A DNA stretch of 64,000 bases from Xenophilus sp. E41 (lineage in GTDB: Bacteria; Pseudomonadota; Gammaproteobacteria; Burkholderiales; Burkholderiaceae_C), in NCBI RefSeq assembly GCF_003671765.1, contig NZ_QPIB01000005.1:207186-271185 (forward strand), read 5' to 3'. The notes beneath the pieces are model-generated. The model had not been told where the DNA came from. It ran no database searches and worked only from the letters and a program-made list of their open reading frames with translations. Below, one piece after another: positions 28,556-41,456 of the stretch; position 1 is the first letter of the stretch, and every line of letters starts with the position of its first letter. A program made the position numbers and the translations under genes.

Positions 28556-29047
28556 ATGAAACACATCATCGCCGTGCTGCTGGAGAACGAACCCGGCGCA
28601 CTCTCCCGCGTCGTGGGCCTGTTCTCGGCCCGTGGCTACAACATCGAATCGCTGACGGTCGCGCCGACCGAGGACCCGAGCCTTTCGCGCATGACGATCC
28701 AGACCACCGGCTCGGACGACGTGATCGAGCAGATCACCAAGCACCTGAACCGCCTGATCGAGGTGGTGAAGGTGGTCGACCTGACCGAAGGGGCCTACAC
28801 CGAGCGCGAGCTCATGATGGTGAAGGTGCGCGCCGTGGGCAAGGAGCGCGAGGAGATGAAGCGCATGGCCGACATCTTCCGCGGCCGCATCATCGACGTG
28901 ACGGACAAGAGCTACACCATCGAGCTCACCGGCGACCACGGCAAGAACGACGCCTTCCTCGACGCCATCGACCGCGCGGCCATCCTCGAGACGGTGCGCA
29001 CGGGCCCGAGCGGCATCGGCCGGGGCGAGCGCATCCTGCGCGTCTGA
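28556..29047 (+). CDS. ilvN: Acetolactate synthase small (regulatory) subunit
   Basis: A 163-residue regulatory subunit that raises activity of IlvB and mediates valine feedback inhibition. N-terminal ACT domain: HIIAVLLENEPGALSRVVGLFSARGYNIESL, with the ENEPGALSR valine-binding loop. The second domain (ELMMVKVRAV...FRGRIIDVTDKSYTIELTG) follows. ATG at 28556 (MKHIIAVLL). The 225-bp gap after ilvB is mostly the family-2 repeat; ilvC follows 147 bp later beyond another hairpin repeat. Confidence 0.96.
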   Translation: MKHIIAVLLENEPGALSRVVGLFSARGYNIESLTVAPTEDPSLSRMTIQTTGSDDVIEQITKHLNRLIEVVKVVDLTEGAYTERELMMVKVRAVGKEREEMKRMADIFRGRIIDVTDKSYTIELTGDHGKNDAFLDAIDRAAILETVRTGPSGIGRGERILRV

Positions 29048-30211
<1,164 letters not shown>

Positions 30212-30322
30212 GGCCCCCCCGCTTTTCACGCCTGCGGCGCCTAACTCCACCCCCCGAGGTGGAGGCGCGGCCGCCTTGGGGCGGCCCGCCGGCAGCCGCA
30301 TCGGCCGATTCACCCCGACGAC

Positions 30323-30351
30323 AAGGGCCATCGCGCAGGCGATGGCCCTTT
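30323..30351 (+). terminator. Intrinsic terminator of ilvC
   Basis: 12-bp perfect stem AAGGGCCATCGC / GCGATGGCCCTT with a GCAG loop; the T-rich end is short (TTT). Confidence 0.85.
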
Positions 30352-30394
30352 GTCATTGACTACACTGCCCGTTTTGCCGCGAGCCCTTCGCGGC

Positions 30395-30449
30395 GCTATG
30401 AATTAGATAGCTGCTCCCGCAGGATCCACGGGCGCTGGAGGCCAATTTG
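30395..30449 (+). repeat. Dispersed GCTAT repeat upstream of pssA, copy D
   Basis: GCTATGAATTAGATAGCTGC through GGGCGCTGGAGGCCAATTTG. Complete copy whose last 16 nt provide GGAGG at 30437-30441, 8 nt before the pssA ATG. Confidence 0.82.
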
Positions 30450-31274
30450 ATGCATGACGACACGCCGCTGGGCGAGCCCCTGCCGCGCAAGCGCCGCAAG
30501 GGCATCTACATCCTGCCGAACCTGTTCACGCTGGCCGCGCTGTTCGGCGGTTTCTACGCCATCGTGATGGCGATGAACGCGCGCTTCGACCTGGCCACCA
30601 TCGGCGTGTTCTCCGCCATGATCCTCGACAGCCTGGACGGCCGCGTGGCGCGCATGACCAACACGCAGAGCGCGTTCGGCGAGCAGATGGACTCGCTGTC
30701 CGACATGGTGTCCTTCGGCGCTGCGCCGGCACTCATCGCCTACGAATGGTCCCTCAAGGGGCTGGGCCGCTGGGGCTGGATCGCCGCCTTCGTGTATTGC
30801 GCCTGCGCCGCGCTGCGGCTCGCGCGCTTCAACGTCAACACAGGCGTGGTCGACAAGCGCTGGTTCCAGGGCCTGCCGTCGCCCGCGGCCGCGGCGCTGG
30901 TGGCCGGCTTCATCTGGCTCATGACGGAGTGGGGCAAGCGGGGCAGCGACGTCTGGTACCTGTCGTGGCAGCAGATCACCTGGATCACCTTCTTCTTCAC
31001 CCTCTACGCGGGCTTGACGATGGTGACCAACGCACCCTTCTACAGCTTCAAGGACATGCAGGTGAAGAAGAGCGTGCCCTTCGCGACCATCGTGCTCATT
31101 GCTTTGGGCATCGCCGTGATCAACATCCATCCGCCCACCGTGCTGTTCGGCCTCTTCGTGGCCTATGGCTTCAGCGGCTACGTGATCTACGCCTGGCGCA
31201 AGGCCAAGGGTCAGCCGGTGAGCGTGATCAGCGTGTCGACCGACGAGCCCGACGAGCGGGGCTTGCACAACTGA
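30450..31274 (+). CDS. pssA: CDP-diacylglycerol-serine O-phosphatidyltransferase
   Basis: Integral membrane enzyme of 274 residues that makes phosphatidylserine, the precursor of phosphatidylethanolamine. The CDP-alcohol phosphotransferase motif D-x2-DG-x2-AR-x8-G-x3-D-x3-D is complete: DSLDGRVARM, then FGEQMDSLSDMVSFG. About seven to eight membrane spans follow the basic N-terminus PRKRRKGIY. The ATG at 30450 is preceded by GGAGG contributed by a dispersed repeat. A TTG one codon upstream is less likely. It follows ilvC after a terminator, so it probably has its own promoter; the leuA leader begins 29 bp downstream. Confidence 0.95.
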   Translation: MHDDTPLGEPLPRKRRKGIYILPNLFTLAALFGGFYAIVMAMNARFDLATIGVFSAMILDSLDGRVARMTNTQSAFGEQMDSLSDMVSFGAAPALIAYEWSLKGLGRWGWIAAFVYCACAALRLARFNVNTGVVDKRWFQGLPSPAAAALVAGFIWLMTEWGKRGSDVWYLSWQQITWITFFFTLYAGLTMVTNAPFYSFKDMQVKKSVPFATIVLIALGIAVINIHPPTVLFGLFVAYGFSGYVIYAWRKAKGQPVSVISVSTDEPDERGLHN

Positions 31275-31303
31275 GCAGGCCCTGTGTTAAAGTCCGCCGC
31301 TCC

Positions 31304-31357
31304 ATGAAGCAGATGTCGCTGGCCCTACTACTGATCCCCTACGGGCGGAGACGGTAG
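31304..31357 (+). CDS. leuA leader peptide
   Basis: A 17-codon frame [17 protein letters not shown], with four Leu codons (CTG, CTA, CTA, CTG) and Ile in a stretch of six. It ends 22 nt before an attenuator hairpin upstream of a 2-isopropylmalate synthase gene. This is the standard form of a leucine-responsive leader (compare leuL of enterobacteria), in which ribosome stalling at Leu codons would prevent the terminator. Expression of the peptide is inferred. Confidence 0.75.
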   Translation: MKQMSLALLLIPYGRRR

Positions 31358-31379
31358 AGCGCGCGCGCATCCCATCACC

Positions 31380-31417
31380 ACGGCCCGTTCGCACCAGCAA
31401 CGGGCCGTTCTGCTTTT
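31380..31417 (+). terminator. Attenuator hairpin upstream of leuA
   Basis: 10-bp perfect stem ACGGCCCGTT (31380-31389) / AACGGGCCGT (31399-31408) with a 9-nt loop, followed by TCTGCTTTT. It lies between the leucine-rich leader peptide and leuA, so it is most simply a transcription attenuator. Confidence 0.78.
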
Positions 31418-31457
31418 GGGGTTGCTGGTCGATTCCAACCATCACAGAGAAATCGAC

Positions 31458-33173
31458 ATGTTGAAGCAACCTCAGACCAAGTACCGCGCCTTCGCACCGA
31501 TCGGCCTCACGGACCGCACCTGGCCCGACGCCGTGCTGACGAAGGCCCCGATCTGGCTGTCGACCGACCTGCGCGATGGAAACCAGGCGCTGGTCGAGCC
31601 CATGGACATCGAGCGCAAGATGCGCATGTTCGAGATGCTCGTGAAGATCGGCTTCAAGGAGATCGAGGTCGGCTTTCCCTCGGCCTCGCAAGTCGAATTC
31701 GACTTCGTGCGGCGCCTCATCGAAGAAGACCGCATTCCCGACGACGTGACGATCCAGGTGCTCACACAGGCCCGTGATCACCTCATCGAGCGCACCTTCG
31801 AGGCCCTGCAGGGCGCGCCTCGCGCCATCGTCCACCTTTACAACGCCGTCGCTCCCATCATGCGCCGCGTCGTGCTCGGCATGGACGAGGACGGCATCGT
31901 CGAGCTGGCGGCCAGCCACGCACGGCAGTTCAAGGAGCACGCAGCCCGCCAGCCGCATACGCACTGGACCTTCCAGTATTCGCCCGAGATGTTCTCGGGC
32001 ACGGACCTCGCGTTCTCCAAGCGCGTCGTCGATGCGGTCACCGAGGTCTGGGCGCCGACACCGGCACACAAGTGCATCGTGAACCTCCCGTCGACGGTCG
32101 AGCATTCGACGCCGAACATCTTCGCGGACATGATCGAGTGGATGCACCGCAAGCTCGCGCGTCGAGATGCGATCGTGCTGTCGGTCCATCCGCACAACGA
32201 CCGCGGCACCGGCACGGCCGCGGCGGAGTTCGCCGTCATGGCGGGCGCCGATCGCCTAGAAGGGTGCCTGTTCGGCAACGGCGAGCGCACGGGCAACCTC
32301 GACCTCGTGAACGTCGCGCTCAACCTCTACACGCAGGGCGTCTCGCCGGGCCTGGACTTCTCGCGCATCGACGAGATCCGCGCCACGGTGGAGCACTGCA
32401 ACCAGATCCCGGTGCATCCGCGCCATCCGTACGTGGGCGACCTCGTCTACACCTCGTTCTCGGGTTCGCACCAGGACGCGATCAAGAAAGCCTTCGCGGC
32501 GCGGCGCGAGGCCGATCTCTGGGACATCCCGTACCTGCCCATCGACCCCAAGGACGTGGGCCGCAGCTACGAGGCCGTGATCCGGGTCAACAGCCAGTCG
32601 GGCAAGGGCGGCATCGCCTACCTGCTCGAGAGCGAGCATGGCCTCGAGTTGCCGCGGCGCCTGCAGATCGAGTTCAGCCAGGCCGTGCAACGCGTCATGG
32701 ACGTGGAAGGAAAGGAGCTCTCGGCGGCCGACCTCTGGCAGATCTTCCGTGACGAGTACCGCATGGATTCGAGCAACGGCCTGCAGCATCGCGCGATCGA
32801 TGCCGAAGGCGAGGGTGCCTCGGCCACCGTGCACCTGCGCGGGGACCTGCGCTGGGGTGGCGAAGTGCGCCGCATCGACGGCCGCGGCAACGGGCCCATC
32901 GACGCCTTCATCCAGGCGATGGCAACGGCCACCGGCCACGCGATCCGTGTGATCGACTACCACCAGCACGCCATCGGCACCGGGGCCGACGCGCGCTCGG
33001 TGGCCTACCTCGAATTGCGCGTGGACGAGTCGCAGACGCTCTTCGGCGTGGGCATCGATGCCGATACGACGGCCGCCTCGCTGCGCGCCATCGTTTCGGG
33101 CGTCGAACGTGCGCTGGGGCAGGGCCGGGCGCGCCGCGCGCCCGCGGCACAATCCGAGGTGGCGACCGCCTGA
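31458..33173 (+). CDS. leuA: 2-isopropylmalate synthase, long form (LeuA type 2)
   Basis: A 571-residue enzyme joining acetyl-CoA and 2-oxoisovalerate, the first step specific to leucine. Catalytic TIM barrel: [16 protein letters not shown] (metal-binding Asp), [25 protein letters not shown] with the HxH metal ligands, GNGERTGN. The sequence [21 protein letters not shown] is typical of the long yeast/actinobacterial-type LeuA. The C-terminal regulatory domain extends to residue 571. ATG at 31458 ([10 protein letters not shown]). It lies directly behind the leader peptide/attenuator and is followed 37 bp later by a second, short-form leuA. Confidence 0.94.
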   Translation: MLKQPQTKYRAFAPIGLTDRTWPDAVLTKAPIWLSTDLRDGNQALVEPMDIERKMRMFEMLVKIGFKEIEVGFPSASQVEFDFVRRLIEEDRIPDDVTIQVLTQARDHLIERTFEALQGAPRAIVHLYNAVAPIMRRVVLGMDEDGIVELAASHARQFKEHAARQPHTHWTFQYSPEMFSGTDLAFSKRVVDAVTEVWAPTPAHKCIVNLPSTVEHSTPNIFADMIEWMHRKLARRDAIVLSVHPHNDRGTGTAAAEFAVMAGADRLEGCLFGNGERTGNLDLVNVALNLYTQGVSPGLDFSRIDEIRATVEHCNQIPVHPRHPYVGDLVYTSFSGSHQDAIKKAFAARREADLWDIPYLPIDPKDVGRSYEAVIRVNSQSGKGGIAYLLESEHGLELPRRLQIEFSQAVQRVMDVEGKELSAADLWQIFRDEYRMDSSNGLQHRAIDAEGEGASATVHLRGDLRWGGEVRRIDGRGNGPIDAFIQAMATATGHAIRVIDYHQHAIGTGADARSVAYLELRVDESQTLFGVGIDADTTAASLRAIVSGVERALGQGRARRAPAAQSEVATA

Positions 33174-33210
33174 GCGAGGCAGGGTGGTGCAAGAAATCCA
33201 GGAGAACACG

Positions 33211-34749
33211 ATGACCGACAAGCTGATCATTTTCGACACCACCCTGCGCGATGGCGAGCAGTCGCCCGGCGCCTCGATGACGCGCGACGAGAAGATGCGC
33301 ATCGCCAAACAGCTCGAGCGCCTGAAGGTCGACGTCATCGAAGCGGGCTTTCCCGCCAGCTCGAACGGCGATTTCGAGGCCGTGCAGGCGATCGCCAATG
33401 CGATCAAGGAGTCGACCGTGTGCGGCCTGTCGCGCGCCAACGACCGCGACATCGCCCGTGCGGCGGAGGCCCTGAAGGGCGCGGCGCGTGGCCGCATCCA
33501 CACCTTCATCGCCACCTCGCCGCTGCACATGGAGAAGAAGCTGCGGATGACGCCCGACGAGGTGCACGAACAGGCCAGGCTGGCGGTGCGCTTCGCGCGC
33601 AACAAGGTCGCCGACGTGGAGTTCAGCCCCGAAGACGGCTACCGCAGCAACGTGGACTTCCTCTGCCGCGTGCTCGAGACGGTCATCGCCGAGGGCGCGA
33701 CCACCATCAACGTGCCCGACACCGTGGGCTACGCCATTCCGGAGCTGTACGGCAACTTCATCAAGACCCTGCGCGAGCGCATTCCCAACAGCGACAAGGC
33801 GATCTGGTCGGTGCATTGCCACAACGACCTGGGCATGGCGGTGGCCAATTCGCTGGCCGGCGTGAAGATCGGTGGCGCACGCCAGGTGGAGTGCACGATC
33901 AACGGCCTGGGCGAGCGTGCCGGCAACTGCTCGCTCGAAGAGATCGTGATGGCGGTGAAGACCCGCAAGGACTACTTCGGGCTGGACCTCAACATCGACA
34001 CCCAGCACATCGTCGCGGCCAGCCGCATGGTCAGCCAGACCACCGGCTTCGTCGTGCAGCCCAACAAGGCCGTGGTGGGCGCCAATGCCTTCGCCCATGC
34101 CTCGGGCATCCACCAGGACGGCGTGCTCAAGGCGCGCGACACCTACGAGATCATGCGCGCCGAGGACGTGGGCTGGACGGCCAACAAGATCGTGCTGGGC
34201 AAGCTCTCGGGCCGAAACGCCTTCAAGCAGCGCCTGCAGGAACTGGGCGTGACCATGGAGAGCGAAGCCGACATCAACGCGGCCTTCCTGCGCTTCAAGG
34301 AGCTGGCCGACCGCAAGGCCGAGATTTTCGACGAGGACATCCTCGCGCTCGTCAGCGCGGAGGAGGGCTCGAACGTTGGTGAGCAGTTTGGCTTCGTGTC
34401 GCTCTCGCAGCACAGCGAAACCGGCGAGCGGCCTCACGCCCGGGTGATCTTCACGGTCCAGGGCAAGGAAGTGACCGGCGAGTCGGACGGCAATGGCCCG
34501 GTCGATGCTTCCCTGAAGGCGATCGAGTCGCATGTGCGCAGCGGCGCCGAAATGGTGCTGTATTCGGTCAACGCGATCAGCGGCTCGACCGAAAGTCAGG
34601 GAGAGGTGACCGTGCGGCTGCAGAATGCAGGCCGGGTGGTCAACGGCGTGGGCGCCGACCCCGACATCGTGGTCGCCTCAGCCAAGGCTTATCTCAGCGC
34701 CCTCAACAAGTTACAGAGCCAAGCTGAGAGAGTGGCCGCGCAGGGGTGA
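33211..34749 (+). CDS. leuA: 2-isopropylmalate synthase, short form (LeuA type 1)
   Basis: A 512-residue enzyme of the E. coli-type LeuA group. [48 protein letters not shown] (HxH metal ligands) and [13 protein letters not shown] mark the barrel. Beyond residue about 390 lies the LeuA allosteric domain ([25 protein letters not shown]) that binds leucine. ATG at 33211 follows CAGGAGAAC. It is co-transcribed with the long-form paralog just upstream but differs strongly in sequence. Citramalate synthase activity is a possible alternative role for one of the two. Confidence 0.94.
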   Translation: MTDKLIIFDTTLRDGEQSPGASMTRDEKMRIAKQLERLKVDVIEAGFPASSNGDFEAVQAIANAIKESTVCGLSRANDRDIARAAEALKGAARGRIHTFIATSPLHMEKKLRMTPDEVHEQARLAVRFARNKVADVEFSPEDGYRSNVDFLCRVLETVIAEGATTINVPDTVGYAIPELYGNFIKTLRERIPNSDKAIWSVHCHNDLGMAVANSLAGVKIGGARQVECTINGLGERAGNCSLEEIVMAVKTRKDYFGLDLNIDTQHIVAASRMVSQTTGFVVQPNKAVVGANAFAHASGIHQDGVLKARDTYEIMRAEDVGWTANKIVLGKLSGRNAFKQRLQELGVTMESEADINAAFLRFKELADRKAEIFDEDILALVSAEEGSNVGEQFGFVSLSQHSETGERPHARVIFTVQGKEVTGESDGNGPVDASLKAIESHVRSGAEMVLYSVNAISGSTESQGEVTVRLQNAGRVVNGVGADPDIVVASAKAYLSALNKLQSQAERVAAQG

Positions 34750-34778
34750 GTTTCGTGGGGTCCTTGGTTTTCGATTGA

Positions 34779-34817
34779 AGAAAAGGACGCAAGTAACTGA
34801 TATTGCGCGTCTTTTTT
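34779..34817 (+). terminator. Terminator after the second leuA
   Basis: AAAAG(G)ACGC pairs with GCGTCTTTT with one bulged G, about 9 bp, followed by TT. Located 30-70 bp after the stop codon. Confidence 0.55.
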
Positions 34818-34865
34818 GATTTCGATAGACTGCGGCCCTCACGTCATCGCCGCTGGAGATTTTTG

Positions 34866-36062
34866 ATGCCCGAAGCCCCTGTGCAATCCGCTTCCTCCCG
34901 GCGTTTCCACACCCCCCTCAAGATGATCGCCGTCGCGCTGTGCGCCACGGCGTTTTTGCTGCCCGGCGCTCATGCGGCAGCCAAGAAGGCGGTCCCCGCC
35001 GGCAAGAAAGCGGTCGCCGCAGCCAGCGAAGGCAAGCGGGCCGGCAAGCCGGCGCGCGCGGCCAAGGCCGAGGCCAGAAGCAGCAGCAAGGTCGCATCGT
35101 CCAAGCGCTCCACGAAGGCGGAGCCGGCCGAGCGCGTGGTCCGCGGTGGCCGCAACGTCGTCGCTTCCATTCACAAGAAGAACGGCAAGACCGTGGTCGC
35201 CGTGCAGCGCCGTTCGGTCGTGCGCGTGGCCGAGGCGCCTCCGCGCCTGTCCTTCGGCCAGATGGCCGGCCTCCATGCGACGGAAGACGCCCTCGACCTC
35301 AAGTCCAGCGCCGCCCTGGTGATCGACCAGGACACGCGTGAGGTGCTGTTCAGCAAGAACGACCACGCCGTGCTGCCGATCGCGTCGCTGACCAAGCTGA
35401 TGACCGGCCTGCTGATCAGCGAGGCGCAGCTGCCGATGGACGAGCTCATCACCATCACGCAGGACGATGTCGACACCGAGAAGGGCAGCCGCTCGCGCCT
35501 GACCGTCGGCACCACGCTTTCGCGCGGCGAGCTGCTGCACCTGGCGCTGATGTCGAGCGAGAACCGTGCGGCGCATGCGCTCGGCCGCACCTACCCCGGC
35601 GGCCTGTCGACCTTCGTCAGCGTCATGAACGCCAAGGCCAAGATGCTCGGCATGCGCGATACGCGCTATGTCGAGCCGACGGGCCTGTCCTTCCACAACC
35701 AGTCGACCGCGCAGGACCTGGCCGTGCTGGTGAGCGCCGCCTCGGCCAACTCGCTGGTGCGCCAGCTGTCGACCTCGCCCGAACACCAGGTGGAGGTCGG
35801 CAACCGCGTGCTGCAGTACAACACCACCAACCGGCTGGTGCGCAGCCCGGAGTGGGACATCGGCCTGCAGAAGACGGGCTACATCTCCGAAGCGGGCCAG
35901 TGCCTGGTCATGCAGGCGAAGGTGGCAGGCCGCAAGCTGATCATGGTGTTCCTGGATTCGGCCGGCAAGTTCAGCCGCATCGCCGACGCGGAGCGCGTGC
36001 GCCGCTGGGTCGAGAACGGCCACATGATGCACACGGCGAGCGCGCAGATCGCGGGCGACTGA
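34866..36062 (+). CDS. D-alanyl-D-alanine endopeptidase (PBP7-like serine hydrolase)
   Basis: Periplasmic peptidoglycan hydrolase of the S11 family, 398 residues. A signal anchor (about residues 19-37, LKMIAVALCATAFLLPGAHA) is followed by a ~75-residue Lys/Ala/Ser-rich linker (KKAVPAGKKAVAAASEGKR). The catalytic domain shows SLTK (SxxK), SSEN (SxN) and QKTGYIS (KTG) in order. The lack of a C-terminal amphipathic helix suggests a soluble enzyme like PbpG (PBP7), which cuts D-Ala-meso-DAP cross-links. ATG at 34866 follows CTGGAG. Flanked by a leuA terminator and its own intrinsic terminator. Confidence 0.9.
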   Translation: MPEAPVQSASSRRFHTPLKMIAVALCATAFLLPGAHAAAKKAVPAGKKAVAAASEGKRAGKPARAAKAEARSSSKVASSKRSTKAEPAERVVRGGRNVVASIHKKNGKTVVAVQRRSVVRVAEAPPRLSFGQMAGLHATEDALDLKSSAALVIDQDTREVLFSKNDHAVLPIASLTKLMTGLLISEAQLPMDELITITQDDVDTEKGSRSRLTVGTTLSRGELLHLALMSSENRAAHALGRTYPGGLSTFVSVMNAKAKMLGMRDTRYVEPTGLSFHNQSTAQDLAVLVSAASANSLVRQLSTSPEHQVEVGNRVLQYNTTNRLVRSPEWDIGLQKTGYISEAGQCLVMQAKVAGRKLIMVFLDSAGKFSRIADAERVRRWVENGHMMHTASAQIAGD

Positions 36063-36090
36063 GTTCGCGCGGCCTGCCGCACAAAGAACG

Positions 36091-36113
36091 AAGGGGCCCG
36101 CGGGCCCCTTTTT
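36091..36113 (+). terminator. Intrinsic terminator
   Basis: AAGGGGCC-CGCG-GGCCCCTT stem followed by TTTCTTT, 29 bp after the PBP7-like gene. It also lies just past the stop of the convergent iclR gene. Confidence 0.88.
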
Positions 36114-36146
36114 CTTTCCCAGGATCGGCTGTCCGTACCGCCGCCT

Positions 36147-36986
36147 TCAGGCCGCGCGCGTGGCCTCCGCATCCGGCGAGTGACCGGCCTGCGGCGCGGC
36201 CGTGCCGGGCCCGCCCACATGGCCGAGGGCGCCTGAAATCTCGTTGGCGGTGGCCTGCAGCTTGGGCAGCCAGCCGTCGTCGAGGCGGTCGGCCGGCGCT
36301 GAGATCGACAGGCCCGCCACCAGCTTGCCCTGGTCGTCGTAGATGCCGGCGGCCATGCAGCGCACGCCCAGTTCGAGTTCCTCGTTGTCGCGCGCGATGC
36401 CGTATTGGCGTGCCTTGGAGAGCTCGCGCTCCAGCACCGGGAGCTGGGTGATGCTGTTGCGTGTGTGGCCGGCCAGGCCGGTGCGGGTGGCATAGCTGCG
36501 CACGCGCTGCGGGTCGTCGGCCGCCAGGAAGAGCTTGCCGGTGGACGTGAGGTGCAACGGCGCCCGCCCGCCGATGGCGCGCACCACCTGCATGCCCGAG
36601 CGTTCGCTGTAGGCGCGCTCGATGTAGACGATCTCGTCGCCCTGGCGCATGCTGAGGTTCACCGGTTGCTGCGTCAGCTTGTGCAGTTCGCGCATGGGCG
36701 ACAGTGCCGCGTCGCGCACGTTCAGCCGCGCCTTCACCAGGTTGCCCAGCTCCAGCAGGCGCATGCCGAGCCGGTAGCTGCCGGCTTCGGGCCGGTCGAC
36801 GAAGCGGCCCACGGCCAGGTCGTTGAGGATGCGGTGCGTGGTGGAGGGGTGCAGGCCGGTTTTTTCGCTGATCTCCTTGAGGGAGATCGCCTCTTCCCGC
36901 GAGGCCAGCACATCGATCAGGGCGAACATCCGCTCGATCACCTGGATGACAGGGGTAGCGGGGACGTCAGCGTTGGCTTTTCTCAT
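36147..36986 (-). CDS. IclR family transcriptional regulator
   Basis: A 279-residue regulator. The N-terminal winged HTH has ISLKEISEKTGLHPSTTHRILNDL (about residues 34-57). The effector domain ends YIYDDQG-like GIYDDQGKLVAGLSISAP, diagnostic of IclR. A C-terminal Gly/Ala/Pro tail of about 25 residues is extra. It starts 30 bp downstream of bpt on the same strand, with little room for a separate promoter, so it may be transcribed with aat-bpt. Its target is unknown. Confidence 0.92.
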   Translation of the reverse strand: MRKANADVPATPVIQVIERMFALIDVLASREEAISLKEISEKTGLHPSTTHRILNDLAVGRFVDRPEAGSYRLGMRLLELGNLVKARLNVRDAALSPMRELHKLTQQPVNLSMRQGDEIVYIERAYSERSGMQVVRAIGGRAPLHLTSTGKLFLAADDPQRVRSYATRTGLAGHTRNSITQLPVLERELSKARQYGIARDNEELELGVRCMAAGIYDDQGKLVAGLSISAPADRLDDGWLPKLQATANEISGALGHVGGPGTAAPQAGHSPDAEATRAA

Positions 36987-37016
36987 GGGATGGCGCGGGA
37001 TGAGACACGCGCCATT

Positions 37017-37766
37017 TTATCTCGTGAAATTTTCTGGCGCTTGCCACTGGCCATCGAGCAGGAGCTCGTGCGGGACGAAGCGCGCCTTGTAGTCCATCTT
37101 GGCGCTGTCGCCGATCCAGTAGCCGAGGTACACGTGCGCCAGGCCGAGTTGGCGCGCCTGCGCGATCTGCCACAGCACGCCGTAGGTGCCGTAGGCGGCG
37201 CCGGCCTCGGGCTCGTAGAAGGTGTAGACCGCCGAGATGCCGTCGTTCAGCACGTCGAGGATGGACACCATCTTCAGCGCGCCCGCGCTGCCGTCGGGCA
37301 GTGTCTCGCGGAACTCGACCAGCCGCGAGTTGACGCGGCTTTGCAGCAGGAACTGGGTGTACTGGTCGATGCTGTCGTGGTCCATCCCACCCCCCGCGTG
37401 GCGGCCGTTCTGGTAGCGCAGGTAGAGCTGGTAGTGCTCCGGCACGAAGCACAGCTTCAGCACACGGGCCTGCAGGCTGGCATGCTGCTTCGCGGCGCGG
37501 CGCTGGCTGCGGGTGGGGTGGAATCGATCGACGAGCACGCGCAGCGGCACGCAGGCGCGGCAGCCGTCGCAGTACGGCCGGTAGGTGAACATGCCGCTGC
37601 GGCGGAAACCCCCGAGGACCAGGTCCGAGTAGGCGTCGTTGTTGATGAGGTGGCTGGGCGTGGCCACCTGCGAGCGGGCCTGGCGGTCCGGCAGGTAGCT
37701 GCACGGATAGGGCGCCGTCGCGTAGAACTGCAGCGTCTGGAGCGGAAGGTCCTTGAGGTGCGTCAC
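37017..37766 (-). CDS. bpt: Aspartate/glutamate leucyltransferase (Bpt)
   Basis: Aminoacyl-tRNA-protein transferase of the Ate1/Bpt family, 249 residues. In this bacterial class it adds Leu from Leu-tRNA to proteins with N-terminal Asp or Glu, producing a ClpS-readable degron. [17 protein letters not shown] and the Cys-rich [24 protein letters not shown] (as residues about 16-75) are family marks, followed by [15 protein letters not shown] and [19 protein letters not shown]. The start is GTG at 37766. Transcribed after aat with a 28-bp gap, the same pathway branch. Confidence 0.93.
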   Translation of the reverse strand: MTHLKDLPLQTLQFYATAPYPCSYLPDRQARSQVATPSHLINNDAYSDLVLGGFRRSGMFTYRPYCDGCRACVPLRVLVDRFHPTRSQRRAAKQHASLQARVLKLCFVPEHYQLYLRYQNGRHAGGGMDHDSIDQYTQFLLQSRVNSRLVEFRETLPDGSAGALKMVSILDVLNDGISAVYTFYEPEAGAAYGTYGVLWQIAQARQLGLAHVYLGYWIGDSAKMDYKARFVPHELLLDGQWQAPENFTR

Positions 37767-37794
37767 GGGGAGACCGGGAGGGCGTCGCGCGGGA

Positions 37795-38592
37795 TCACTC
37801 GGGTCGAGGCGGCAGGAGTTCGTTCCAGTATACGGGCTCGAAACGCCACGCCGCAGGGGGAGGCAGCACCCGCGCGGCGTCCACGTGGGCCAGGAAGCGG
37901 CTGCGCGGCCACTCGCGCGCGCCCAGGCTGGCCAGGTGGCGCGTGTTCTGCTGGCAGTCGATGAGCTCGATGCCGTGGCGTCGGCAGAAGCAGACCAGGG
38001 CGGCCAGGGCGATCTTCGACGCGTCGGTTCGGTGCGCGAACATCGACTCGCCGAACATCGCCCGGCCGATCGCCACGCCGTACAGGCCGCCCACCAGTTC
38101 GCCGTCCACCCAGGTCTCGACGCTGTGGGCATGGCCCGCACGGTGCAGCCGGGTGTAGGCCTCGACCATTTCCGCCACGATCCAGGTGCCCGACTGGCCC
38201 TCGCGCGGCGCCTGGGCGCAGGCGGCGATCACGCGTTCGAAGGCGTGGTCGATGCGGATCTCGCAGCGGCCGCTGTCGGCACGGAAGGCCTGCAGCGTCT
38301 TGCGCAGGGACCGGTGCAGCCGGAATTCGGCCGTGGGCAGCACCATGCGCGGGTCCGGGCTCCACCAGAGGATGGGTTGGTCGTCGCTGAACCACGGAAA
38401 GATGCCGTGGCTGTAGCCGTCCAGCAGGGTGGCCACGTCGAGTGCGCCGCCGCCGGCCAGCAGGCCAGGCACCGGATCGTCCTGCGTCCAGGCGCTGGCC
38501 ACCGGCGGGAAGGGCTCGCCGGGTTCGAGCCAGGGCAGGGGGCGGGAACGGGAGGTCAAGGGCGGGAGGAGGTCGTAGCGCCCGATTCTCAC
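37795..38592 (-). CDS. aat: Leucyl/phenylalanyl-tRNA-protein transferase
   Basis: A 265-residue cytosolic enzyme that adds Leu or Phe to proteins with N-terminal Lys or Arg, targeting them to ClpS-ClpAP. Signature blocks: [64 protein letters not shown] and [16 protein letters not shown] (each a conserved Aat motif; approximate residues 58-85, 133-149, 152-172, 183-199). Start codon GTG at 38592. Located between pobA and bpt on the same strand. Confidence 0.96.
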   Translation of the reverse strand: MRIGRYDLLPPLTSRSRPLPWLEPGEPFPPVASAWTQDDPVPGLLAGGGALDVATLLDGYSHGIFPWFSDDQPILWWSPDPRMVLPTAEFRLHRSLRKTLQAFRADSGRCEIRIDHAFERVIAACAQAPREGQSGTWIVAEMVEAYTRLHRAGHAHSVETWVDGELVGGLYGVAIGRAMFGESMFAHRTDASKIALAALVCFCRRHGIELIDCQQNTRHLASLGAREWPRSRFLAHVDAARVLPPPAAWRFEPVYWNELLPPRPE

Positions 38593-38634
38593 CGAGCATC
38601 CTTCCCCGCTCGCCCGCAGCCCACATTCCCCGGC

Positions 38635-41452
<2,818 letters not shown>

Positions 41453-41456
<4 letters not shown>

